NCBI GenBank assembly: GCA_045604285.1
Contig: JAZUNS010000104.1
Coordinates: 1 to 13,719 of the forward strand
Length of the DNA stretch: 13,719 nucleotides
Source: SIG636 sp045604285
GTDB lineage: Bacteria; Bacillota; Clostridia; Oscillospirales; CAG-382
Reading direction: 5' to 3'
The translations under genes and the position numbers were made by a program. Positions 9,001 through 13,148 of this stretch are shown here, one piece after another (the first letter of the stretch is position 1; each line of letters opens with the position of its first letter). Under the pieces are notes generated by a model that worked only from the letters and a program-made list of their open reading frames with translations, was not told the origin of the DNA and searched no databases.

Positions 9001-9926
9001 ACAGCTCTGAAGGTGAAAAGACAGATATCAAGATAATGAGCCGTGACGTAAGCGGTATGGCACATTACTGGACCTGCGAAGGAACACAGCCTTCCTGGAC
9101 CTACACAACCATATCCGGTAACACCACTCAGTATTGGTACAGCGCTAACTTCACCGGTATCGCAGGCGGCGTTGTAGAGGTTGACGGCGTATTCTATGCA
9201 ACCACCAGCAACATAGTTTACAGCGGCATGCTTACAACCGTAGACGGCGACGGCACAACCAGGTACTGGTCTGCTGAAACCGAAGAAGCGTTTGATATGC
9301 TTTCCGACCTGCAAAGCATTGTTAAATATACCGTTAACGGTACCAAGTATACCTTTGATGAAGATTCCGTAATGGAAGGTATGGACCGCTTCCTTGAGTA
9401 TATTAACAAGCACGGTACGGGCAGATACGGCAGCAATCCTAACTACGTTGACTTTGGCGGCATAGTTCAGCACTCCCGCGCAAATAAGTACTACTATTAC
9501 AGCAATATCTCTACCGAGCTTGTTCCCGGTGATTATCCCGCCGCAGGTGAAGGCAACAACATCTTCGACGATTACGATAAGAACCCCAATAAGCAGAACA
9601 TGACCGACCTCCTCGGTGTTTACAATTATGACCAGCGTTACCTTGAGTTTGACGCTATCATAGCCGGCATTCCCGCTTCTCAGAAGGGTGCAAAGATTGT
9701 AGCAGTTCCTTATGCGATCTACGCTAACAATTACGAGTTCCTCGAGTTCGGTGAACACCTTGGTGCAGGTGATGAATACGTAGAAGATACTTGGCACGGC
9801 ATATTCAGTGACTTCTATACCGGCGATAACGCAGCAAACAATATCAGATACTATGTTTACGGCGGCGCTGTAGCAAGAAGCATTGAAGATGTAATTTCTA
9901 CCACAACCAAAAAGCAGTACGACTAA
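1..9926 (+). CDS. Giant multidomain surface/secreted protein with discoidin-like and CBM9-like modules (5'-truncated by window edge)
   Basis: The frame is open from the first complete codon (base 3) to tandem TAA stops at 9924-9929, giving 3307 visible residues. The ATG at 99 is internal, because coding sequence continues upstream of it. Domain order by position: end of a discoidin-like domain (3-35, motif SEVEING); Fn3-like (about 50-335); InlB/Flg_new-like (348-620); discoidin-like (630-1095, 1126-1437, 2002-2432); CBM9-like (2439-3960); jelly roll (4322-5140); discoidin-like (5856-6776, 6980-7553); a C-terminal beta domain interrupted by aromatic repeats (8365-9890). Such modules bind glycans or host or plant surfaces, so an extracellular adhesin or carbohydrate-binding role is inferred. 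No catalytic motif, LPXTG, S-layer or dockerin module is visible, and the signal peptide would lie outside the window. Stretches 1440-2000, 5140-5850 and 7560-8360 match nothing I recognise. Codon use resembles highly expressed genes. The existence and modular nature of the gene are certain; its exact function is not. Confidence 0.93.
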   Translation, partial: YIVYSEVEINGVKSAKLDAPVITSHYNEQEIGMTTDLNWDDVVAGEDGVIVTYDVAVTDSNGNTTVVAEYLTGSQINLTSANFGAGEGYYTITVTAKANGWFNGVTELSVYYAPKYMITFEAPAGALLKVSGNTMKSYQFGVYEGSAWDSDEVRGTIAGIVALPYTDADGKIQYFNKWVSGDGNDHVPSLGEVNGNYVFTAAYSTEDTTGVIDNTLMTDGEIFDGRGDKADYYFTFTNDGQSYDYMIIDLGEIYYSLTEFDVSFYAMGANVPFQITFEVSSKVYVPTISQGASFDDSDWQYVSVVQSSNFVKDPATGRYSFDEESKYAPIIDGAFGRYIKVTFYYDTDCSGVYVDEVMVSGSDDHDHTNIAETHKATVDGSISAILTDSKEEATVSGTEFVVELSEVKTSIGSFQLVGAGSMAADFYISAGGDDFHLVETVIGADGTYKLSDKVSARRVKVVLSSAANISEFRVYGDPGKENYYFSSGASAQIALRSGTTKLDNLVSIKAVDVKLYGDTTAGTATLPEGYDGGFALTDGMDPGYANGTSYVDTTKGKLWYGLYTSKQGITNYINATFATQWAPTLDSTTVSFKLGNKTYTFEFNGDKDKGFIILGSGSAVPYSYSATRSDTDWVVQFSASYEDVSGNNIPSNVTYNVTAYEAGASVGTTGNLVYNANGTTTGWDYNSAKSPWSTVSGYAGDVVAWMELDRVYYGLNSFAISTLEAPARGYLAPNSIRFQVSLDNNNWTDVGYTAKDALGDYRYYNQYQPGEAYVYNFSVNFEGISAKYVRAVMDVDESMNVAVQEFFVNALSESLKVSGGDSASNSFDYKMLWDDEYLYIALQYEEDEVPFYTASHDYYETFAMDYNTANWNQTGTEGDGTTNSFVKSSLYYDDSTGFFQLKHDITRLGDQGEGSTYSNVNLNNFKIYKVSSIKWNQGYDVSDADFMYGVANLATTIEPSVSKFGNDDGGKQTLLADSVMNGYILVSNGYALSQDIQGSSLMAVPITVDGTTIPADQISNQIVWFFESSDLVVEMNDFTKSLGDYLIYGFRYETSTSGHLDKAYFDGIYGMEYTKYYLNRAYQGLIWENVYTFPRDSATANTLFNVEGMPTASGIEDLNHRNYQSAPDINWNATYNAADGTWSFYTHAQGAEKYYDFYDNVDGRSSFRLFMSVANLNDTARHDYGNYDFVLDTYILDDATLTLSNGEVYPLTGDLDPRYLNNRNSADLQTAWDAYKNVEFKTTSLGMTAETNEFKLDVSTIIGKAKASQSANGQSLFTVEIAIPFTSLGFVLEKENNEVKKWGNYYTKMGIEKPLGKRTLMQFDSTYGYTDANKTHVDPITGETITTDMTNVEDFYYYVDASEFGYVLQMAPEGKGYQDMSYTDGEGYSTISSVRGEVLNTQNGKEIEYTPTTFDVSKIHTTNADPAFAALKADLNSRDAFTYVEEDGIYYFTSQLDSGRVINQGGTISTEITIPKGGAYFSFDWKVQAETSDTLSVWVETTETWNAQYKDWIDTYNCGIPYKSAKNKETGAWSVKSDGTLNSHQHSWLGVQDYHDTKFSTLYSEVLDAGYTEWLVNGVELKNDACVGFITGYQDNTRDPENTMLASWKETKRSVLTNKNWTVNIDDVMAFSPIVGVDGDASRGMYRHVWDWNNFTIWIPNTGNEDVSYTITWMYWKNGSLKNSYNASDGRGTDDAQITNFHLSTTDELGYWKNSENWDTLRLDSTVADPTETMLGVKDLASAIVKEGEEVPAINATTNNPYNLATNTFGNSEFLTLSYAAIAATEDSGNTTTTTTYYQTKNRINISASNVPAAKINDYTNNAIVFTQEYSDHLSDAGALLDWTILELEYNTSYNTWVLSRLFEEGVDKSKFNIYPDNNTIIIALNYTYSAKDQESYGLTRDAVLFGYANREVLKMMVPAIRYTPGEGKIEEVLASDHENLVVTQLITSNVFIRENYNIALGKMYSLRNLPTYWDTTYKYTENWFRENNTEDALAAFLSVHSETPLYYVNELGEIEGKANTDGDYREAFKYYYSSNKVLRFDTNQYGNVLYVPAGVGQLTDGDKMSIYSNTYLVEALEDYAIGYFVGDGMGTPDADVIEDIDPSDTVYSYIQGVDTKHDSYEVKEDVRTREENIILDLGSVEYGLSAFKLRFMGGGEDGVVFPTSVEFSISTDGLSYSYIGSVALDDVGYNSKLFDDGYASIIYTGNTDTIYGNTVADYTFDLQTVGVTARYIKATIMNHSAQNEKTFVSEFQVIQNAIYPDVRPNTNASTWVDVSEDAILMYQNTLEMWDNVFEKEYSFVLAPTQAGYLFAEDEGYADDGRANTKTNTLLTGQLTDGIGGTGLYAYNYAGAGAAPALNGAGGLKEMSVGWMKAYAAEVSLTFDMGENLDANGEDIGHDVGYVSVYALSSKDGVDKINRPYNVTAYVSNPDAPEQWRKVATVNAKDNDDSEVALKGLDIVLETDEYIVYRYNLTFARDGELGLQLGGYRYVKVVAETDGGEDGWICLTEVEVFEGHPCYPVIDLTDDKYVKNAIGLTTDIEEAQDSEVRPTFFRGFYDKDLYSDETATGSYELNLVYNNVPEEEYTTHYVFGNVEQRALDGRNVPYFYGGDQLLLRVTTDQLSASEYDYQGNWVSTYKLLADSRIYYTNVVENDDGTKTKTTTRLFTTTAVPTPMTNCNVLARDEYTGLVPDDYLGEDSYYYLPIYLMNSLDYLKNKGYFNMDNTEQYINMPTNRVELSGTVIWDTNYESDWDAYADDKNGVSLNLAPLGAKTNLGSVTYNGVARNPETTLRFGSIWYIDDSAYYNTHTHKQQYGTLIMTLNNLSRFLTDTYPSRANYTSVFEDYGLKLTKLDEAEEVKGVSEITGVTEVIKLSNVSEVTKLTNVVETNEANAKFALTIDGVVTYFTCDEDIVIDKENSIGSVWKSGENYFYSAVSTVKGYKYTTTDDENNVHYWYCTEAVNRVNWIDADGHWYSSDSTIVDSTNVYSVTLNNKKLVYYYSSEGEKTDIKIMSRDVSGMAHYWTCEGTQPSWTYTTISGNTTQYWYSANFTGIAGGVVEVDGVFYATTSNIVYSGMLTTVDGDGTTRYWSAETEEAFDMLSDLQSIVKYTVNGTKYTFDEDSVMEGMDRFLEYINKHGTGRYGSNPNYVDFGGIVQHSRANKYYYYSNISTELVPGDYPAAGEGNNIFDDYDKNPNKQNMTDLLGVYNYDQRYLEFDAIIAGIPASQKGAKIVAVPYAIYANNYEFLEFGEHLGAGDEYVEDTWHGIFSDFYTGDNAANNIRYYVYGGAVARSIEDVISTTTKKQYD
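51..620 (+). other. Fn3-like domain followed by InlB/Flg_new-like beta domain in the giant protein
   Basis: The first part begins LDAPVIT, contains a LNWDDV strand, and ends with YTITVTAKANG, which is the strand order of a fibronectin type III-like fold. The next module opens with YMITFEAPAGALLKV and closes with FNKWVSG and YVFTAAYS, as in Listeria-Bacteroides (Flg_new) repeats. These are spacer or adhesion modules in secreted proteins. Assignment is by motif memory only. Confidence 0.5.
630..2432 (+). other. Three discoidin (F5/8 type C)-like domains in the giant protein
   Basis: Three segments (630-1095, 1126-1437 and 2002-2432) share a core strand: IIDLGEIYYSLTEFDVSF, FVVELSEVKTSIGSFQLV and WMELDRVYYGLNSFAIS. 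Each ends on a similar strand (YVDEVMVSG, ISEFRVYG, VAVQEFFVNA), preceded by RYIKVTF, RRVKVVL or KYVRAVM. This is the usual ending of galactose-binding/discoidin domains. The middle copy is short (about 100 residues) and may lack strands. The segment 1440-2000 between the second and third is beta-rich and unassigned, and contains an ALTDG motif. Confidence 0.6.
2439..3960 (+). other. CBM9-like (carbohydrate-binding/DOMON-type) region in the giant protein
   Basis: The N-terminal hallmark is YKMLWDDEYLYIALQYEED at about 2487-2546. The C-terminal hallmark is LFTVEIAIPFTSLGF at about 3828-3872. Both are typical of family 9 carbohydrate-binding-like domains. The gap between them (about 430 residues) exceeds a single CBM9 module of about 200 residues, so there is either a large insertion or two merged copies. 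A second WSFYTHAQGAEKYYDF-like start lies near 3430. Sugar binding is inferred. Confidence 0.6.
4322..5140 (+). other. Cleaved-adhesin-like jelly-roll domain in the giant protein
   Basis: The segment has the strand series GAYFSFDWKVQAETSDTLSV, then FTIWIPNTGNEDVSYTITWM, then WKNGS and GTDDAQITNFHL. This is the order seen in jelly-roll domains of the cleaved-adhesin/MAM-like type, where a central FDWK strand and a terminal TWxYxKxGS...DxAxIxN segment are conserved. A ligand-binding role is inferred. Confidence 0.45.
5856..7553 (+). other. Two further discoidin-like domains in the giant protein
   Basis: The first (5856-6776) starts with NIALGKMYSL, the usual opening of F5/8 type C domains. It has GQLTDG at about 6172-6189, the core strand IILDLGSVEYGLSAFKLRF, and the ending RYIKATI...FVSEFQVI. 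It is long (about 305 residues), with an insertion after the LTDG motif. The second (6980-7553) has TGQLTDG, VSLTFDMG, an internal YNVTAYVSN strand, and the ending YRYVKVVA...ICLTEVEVFEG. The first is the best-supported discoidin domain in the window. Confidence 0.65.
8574..8670 (+). repeat. Short Val/Ser/Glu-rich tandem repeat in the giant protein
   Basis: About four degenerate units of 7-9 residues run in tandem: KGVSEIT, GVTEVIKL, SNVSEVTKL and TNVVETNE. Alternating hydrophobic and polar residues suggest either a short coiled coil or beta-solenoid turns. The block directly precedes the aromatic repeats and may act as a linker. Confidence 0.5.
8694..9365 (+). repeat. Array of about ten aromatic repeats, roughly 23 residues each, in the giant protein
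   Basis: Ten degenerate units share a polar turn, often with Gly or Asn, followed by three aromatic or Thr positions and then Cys, Ser or Ala. The cores are TYFTC, NYFYS, HYWYC, GHWYSS, VYYYSS, HYWTC, QYWYS, VFYATT, RYWSA and KYTFDED. The Cys/Ser/Ala codon falls at 8724, 8799, 8871, 8925, 9003, 9075, 9141, 9198 and 9270, so steps are 18-26 residues with a mean near 23. Three units carry Cys at this position and most others Ser. Length and pattern recall choline- or glucan-binding repeats, but the motif is not the canonical one. Confidence 0.65.
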
Positions 9927-9933
9927 TAAACCA

Positions 9934-9964
9934 AAGAGGGGTTGGCACTAAGCCAACGCCTCTT
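9934..9964 (+). terminator. Intrinsic terminator after the giant gene
   Basis: A hairpin lies 5 nt after the second stop codon. Thirteen-base arms, 9934-9946 and 9952-9964, flank the loop ACTAA with a single G-G mismatch in the middle. The tract after the stem (GTCATT) is only weakly T-rich, so termination may be partial. The next gene has its own promoter. Confidence 0.65.
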
Positions 9965-10021
9965 GTCATTCATGTGCGCTGTGGTTTTCTACAAAATCGC
10001 TTATCAAATCAAATCCAACTA

Positions 10022-10050
10022 TTGACAAATTGCACAATTTTCTATATAAT
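10022..10050 (+). promoter_or_regulatory. Consensus sigma-70/SigA promoter for the dockerin peptidase gene
   Basis: TTGACA (10022-10027) and TATAAT (10045-10050) both match consensus perfectly, with the ideal 17-nt spacing. Transcription would start near 10057, giving a leader of about 28 nt before the ATG at 10085. The spacer holds a perfect inverted repeat, AAATTG-CA-CAATTT (10027-10040). Confidence 0.85.
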
Positions 10051-10084
10051 GGTATCAAGCTATAAAGTAAAAAAGGAGGCATAT

Positions 10085-11821
10085 ATGAACACCATTAAGT
10101 CAATAACAAAATATTCGCTTAAATACTTGCTGTGCAGTATTATGATTTTAAGCCTTGTGGTTACGTTTATACCTCAAGCCCCCAAAGCGGATGCACTTTA
10201 TGAAAATTGGCAAATAGTTATACAAAACCAAGCTAAATGGGATAATTACGTATACGGCACCGGTACGCTTCGTGCAACCGGCTGCGGCATATTCTCGCTG
10301 GTAAACGCTGTCGGCTATTTAACGGGTAATGCAATGGACGTTCCCACGGTTGCACAATGGGCATACAATATAGGCGGCTATAACAAAGGCGGGGCTGACG
10401 GTACTTACAGATATGAGCTTTACCCGTACGTAACCGCTAAGTATGGCGAACAGTTCGGCTTTACTATAGACACTAATGGGACTCAAGGCTGGTGGGCAAA
10501 CGTTAAAAGCAGTGTGCTTATAAACCATCTTAACAGCGGCGGTACGGCTATAGCCCACGTTCCCGGCCACTTTATTGCTATAGTAGACTACAATGCCAGC
10601 AATAATACTTATCACGTATTGGATAGTTATCCTACCACAGCTCGCGGCTCCTATCCGGGTGACGTTTGGCTTTCTGCAAGTCACCTTACCACCGTTGCAA
10701 AGATGACGGTAGACTGGTTCTGCCTTGTTTCCGAAGCGCAAACAAACAAGGTTAAAGCCCCTACGGTTACCGTTAACTCTGTAGTGGCACACAATGCGGC
10801 TCTTCCCGTAAGCTGGGCGGCTGTAGAAAACGCAACTTCCTATACCTACAAAGCAGAGGTATACAAGGGCGAAATTAGCGCAACTACCGCAACAACCGTT
10901 GCAAGCGGAACCGTTTCCGGTACTTCGGTAACGATTCCTGCTCAAGCTGCAGGCAAATATATGAAGGTAACCGTAACTGCCGTAGGCCCCGAAAACACCG
11001 CAACTACTACAAAAAGCGTAATGATGGGCCCATGGGTAGGTTCTTACCCAACGGATGTGGAGTATATCCCTGTTGCCGACGTTAACGGATCTGTTTCTGC
11101 AAGTAACAGTACTGTATGGACGTCATCTAAAGGAACTTCATTTGGTATGACCTGGTGGCGTGCCTTTGTTTGTTCCCCTAATGCAGACGGCACCTACACC
11201 GTTAACAGCATTTACGAAAACGGCGCAACCAAAAGCGTATCAGTCAGCGGTAATCAAATACTGTTTGCTATACACAGCGGATATACCAATTATCAATATT
11301 GCTCAAAGATAGTAACCGGCGATAAGCTGACCTTGGTCGGCATATATCTGGATAATGCAACCATAAGGGGTAACGGCTATATCCTAGTTAACGGCGGTGT
11401 TCCCATCGGGCCAAGCTCACTTACCATTAAGGATACAAGCGTTAAATACAGCGGCAACTACCTAACAGGGGCTAACGTAGGTATAACGGGTACGCAGCTT
11501 GCCCAAAAGTTTAACGAGGACGCAAGCTACATAGTTGTTAAGGATGCAGCAGGCAGCGTCGTAACCTCCGGTGCGGTTTGCACGGGCTATACGGTTAATC
11601 TCGTTGTTAATAACGTAGTCAAGCAAAGCTATACACTGGCTGTTGATGGGGACGTTAATTGCGATGGCATAATTTCCGTTTCCGACCTGCTTTCCATATC
11701 AAAGGTAATCGACGGTACGGGTACCCTTGGTGAGCTTTATACCTGTGCAGGAGATATGGATGGCTCAGGCAATATCGCAACCACCGACTATATGATAATG
11801 TGTACGGCAATAGAAACTTAA
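10085..11821 (+). CDS. Secreted C39-like cysteine peptidase with Fn3-like domain and C-terminal dockerin
   Basis: The protein has 578 residues. The start is ATG 10085, preceded by AAAGGAGG (10072-10079) and a promoter at 10022-10050; the in-frame ATG at 9974 lies upstream of that promoter. Residues 1-37 form a signal peptide (Lys-rich start, hydrophobic core, cleavage after ADA). Residues 38-220 resemble Peptidase_C39_2-type papain-fold enzymes: Gln before KW, Cys67 in the motif ATGCGIFSLVNAV, His162 in GHFIAIVDY and Asp180 in VLDSYP form a plausible catalytic set. Residues 224-312 are Fn3-like, 317-437 an unassigned beta domain, and 439-521 a beta domain of the kind often found before dockerins. 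Two calcium-loop repeats, DVNCDGIISVSDLL (from 523) and DMDGSGNIATTDYM (from 557), make a type I-like dockerin. The role is extracellular proteolysis or peptide cleavage on a cohesin-bearing scaffold; the substrate is unknown. Codon use differs from both neighbouring units. Confidence 0.85.
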   Translation: MNTIKSITKYSLKYLLCSIMILSLVVTFIPQAPKADALYENWQIVIQNQAKWDNYVYGTGTLRATGCGIFSLVNAVGYLTGNAMDVPTVAQWAYNIGGYNKGGADGTYRYELYPYVTAKYGEQFGFTIDTNGTQGWWANVKSSVLINHLNSGGTAIAHVPGHFIAIVDYNASNNTYHVLDSYPTTARGSYPGDVWLSASHLTTVAKMTVDWFCLVSEAQTNKVKAPTVTVNSVVAHNAALPVSWAAVENATSYTYKAEVYKGEISATTATTVASGTVSGTSVTIPAQAAGKYMKVTVTAVGPENTATTTKSVMMGPWVGSYPTDVEYIPVADVNGSVSASNSTVWTSSKGTSFGMTWWRAFVCSPNADGTYTVNSIYENGATKSVSVSGNQILFAIHSGYTNYQYCSKIVTGDKLTLVGIYLDNATIRGNGYILVNGGVPIGPSSLTIKDTSVKYSGNYLTGANVGITGTQLAQKFNEDASYIVVKDAAGSVVTSGAVCTGYTVNLVVNNVVKQSYTLAVDGDVNCDGIISVSDLLSISKVIDGTGTLGELYTCAGDMDGSGNIATTDYMIMCTAIET

Positions 11822-11827
11822 ACAGCC

Positions 11828-11855
11828 AAAACCACCGGCTTTAGCCGGTGGTTTT
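11828..11855 (+). terminator. Intrinsic terminator after the dockerin peptidase gene
   Basis: A perfect 12-bp stem (11828-11839 with 11844-11855) surrounds the loop TTTA. The GC-rich core CCACCGGC pairs with GCCGGTGG and the stem runs out into TTTTCTATT. It begins 7 nt after the stop codon. This is a classic rho-independent terminator that separates the peptidase unit from the metabolic operon. Confidence 0.88.
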
Positions 11856-11894
11856 CTATTGCTTAAAAATTAATAGGAAAACAGCAAAAACCTC

Positions 11895-11921
11895 TTGCAA
11901 TATTGCGTTATTTGTGATAAT
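11895..11921 (+). promoter_or_regulatory. Probable promoter of the dehydrogenase-malic enzyme operon
   Basis: GATAAT (11916-11921) is preceded by TG at 11913-11914, giving an extended -10 element. TTGCAA (11895-11900) could be a -35, although the 15-nt spacing is short. Transcription would start near 11928 and leave a leader of about 67 nt. The -35 candidate overlaps the palindrome GCAATATTGC (11897-11906). Confidence 0.5.
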
Positions 11922-11929
11922 CTAATCAA
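11912..11929 (+). promoter_or_regulatory. Rex-box-like operator candidate
   Basis: TTGTGATAATCTAATCAA is an imperfect inverted repeat with TTGT/TCAA outer arms. It matches 10 of 14 defined positions of the Rex consensus types TTGTTAA-N4-TTAACAA and TTGTGAA-N4-TTCACAA. It covers the extended -10 element, where a repressor would block RNA polymerase. Rex senses the NADH/NAD+ ratio and commonly controls dehydrogenase genes in Bacillota, which fits the operon. The right half-site is poor, so this is a hypothesis. Confidence 0.35.
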
Positions 11930-11994
11930 AGAGGGGAGAGGATGATTTTTCCACCCCAACAACACAGTTAATAATTTTGAAAGGAATGATATTT

Positions 11995-13119
11995 ATGGGA
12001 TATTTGACATATCCGGCAGAGCATCTTGACAAATTTTGTATGGAGGCATTTTGTAAATTCGGCTTCTCCGAAAGCGAAAGCAGAATAATTTCCGATGTTC
12101 TTATGCTTTCTGACCTTTACGGCATAGAAAGTCACGGTATGCAGCGCCTTGTAAGATATCACAAGGGTATCGAAAAGGGTACAATCATCGTTGGCGCAAA
12201 GCATGAGGTTGTTTTTGATACACCTATTTCCGCAGTTATAGACGCACACGACGGCATGGGTCAGCTTGTTGGCCACGCCGCTATGGAGCTTGCTATTGAA
12301 AAGGCTAAGACCGCCGGTGTTGGTATCGTTTCCGTTAAAAATTCCAACCACTACGGTATCGCAGGTTACTATGCAAAGATGGCTTGTGATGCAGGCCTCG
12401 TTGGCTTCTCCTGCACCAACTCCGAAGCAATAATGGTTCCCACCTACGGTAAGCTCGCTATGATCGGTTCTAACCCCATAGCAATGTCCGCACCTGCAGA
12501 ACCCTATCCTTTCTTCTTTGACGCTTCCACCACCGTTGTTACTCGCGGTAAGCTTGAAATGTACAACAAGATGGAAAAGCCCCTTCCCGAAGGCTGGGCT
12601 CTTGATAAAGACGGTCACCCCTCTACCGACGCAGCAGACGTTCTTAAGAACATCGTTGCTAAAAACGGCGGCGGCATAATGCCTCTCGGCGGCTCTAATG
12701 AACAGCTCGGCAGCCATAAGGGCTACGGCTGGGGTATGGTTTGCGAATTCTTCGCTTCCATCCTCTCTCAGGGCGTAACCTCTAACTACTGCATGAAGAA
12801 CGGTAAAAGCGGCATCTGCCATGGCTTTATGGCAATCAATCCCGCATTCTTTGGCAATGCAGACGATATCAAGGCTCATTTCTCCACCTACCTTCAGGAC
12901 CTTCGTGAAAGTCCCAAGGCAGACGGTCAGGAAAGAATTTACACCCACGGCGAAAAAGAGATCGCAGCAATGGCAGACAGAAAAGCTAACGGCATAAAGG
13001 TTAACGAAAACACCGTTAGAGAAATGGTTGACATGGCTAACTACCTCGGTATGGACGTTAAGGCATACTTTGGCGATTTCGATGCCGGCGATAGCAAGAT
13101 GTTTTCCGGTAACTATTAA
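11995..13119 (+). CDS. Ldh_2-family malate/L-lactate-type dehydrogenase
   Basis: The protein has 374 residues and is cytoplasmic. The start is ATG 11995 with GAAAGGA at 11979-11985; an in-frame TTG at 11977 overlaps that RBS and is unlikely. Family hallmarks are the ESHGMQRL motif (His47), the KNSNHYGIAGYYAKMA motif (His119) and GSNPIAM (from residue 158), as in the malate/lactate/ureidoglycolate/sulfolactate dehydrogenase family (AllD, ComC, YlbC and relatives). These enzymes use NAD(P)H to reduce 2-oxoacids and are unrelated to classical LDH/MDH. Substrate cannot be read from the sequence. Oxaloacetate/malate is favoured because a malic enzyme follows after a 29-nt gap in the same operon. 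Delta1-pyrroline-2-carboxylate reductase or another 2-hydroxyacid activity remains possible. Codon use is strongly biased, suggesting high expression. Confidence 0.88.
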   Translation: MGYLTYPAEHLDKFCMEAFCKFGFSESESRIISDVLMLSDLYGIESHGMQRLVRYHKGIEKGTIIVGAKHEVVFDTPISAVIDAHDGMGQLVGHAAMELAIEKAKTAGVGIVSVKNSNHYGIAGYYAKMACDAGLVGFSCTNSEAIMVPTYGKLAMIGSNPIAMSAPAEPYPFFFDASTTVVTRGKLEMYNKMEKPLPEGWALDKDGHPSTDAADVLKNIVAKNGGGIMPLGGSNEQLGSHKGYGWGMVCEFFASILSQGVTSNYCMKNGKSGICHGFMAINPAFFGNADDIKAHFSTYLQDLRESPKADGQERIYTHGEKEIAAMADRKANGIKVNENTVREMVDMANYLGMDVKAYFGDFDAGDSKMFSGNY

Positions 13120-13148
13120 AATATAACAATATAAGGAGCAATAATTAA

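Noticed and set aside
6525..9797. 1090-codon antisense open frame
   Set aside because: The same codon-avoidance shadow, ending at one of the rare TTA codons (6525). The sense strand carries clear discoidin and repeat motifs.
9932..9941. 10-mer CAAAGAGGGG shared with 11927-11936
   Set aside because: A short low-complexity match. One copy belongs to a terminator arm and the other to a leader, with no extended similarity.
9974..9976. In-frame ATG as the start of the peptidase gene
   Set aside because: It lies upstream of the consensus promoter and lacks a good RBS. The ATG at 10085 has AAAGGAGG and is followed by a proper signal peptide.
11942..11971. Nine-codon mini-ORF (MIFPPQQHS) in the leader of the metabolic operon, preceded by GGGGAGAGG
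   Set aside because: The Shine-Dalgarno-like run is too close to its ATG. The peptide has no run of one amino acid, and I see no attenuator hairpins, so chance is the simpler explanation.
11968..12948. 326-codon antisense open frame over the dehydrogenase gene
   Set aside because: A register shadow of a strongly codon-biased gene. The sense product has clear Ldh_2 motifs.
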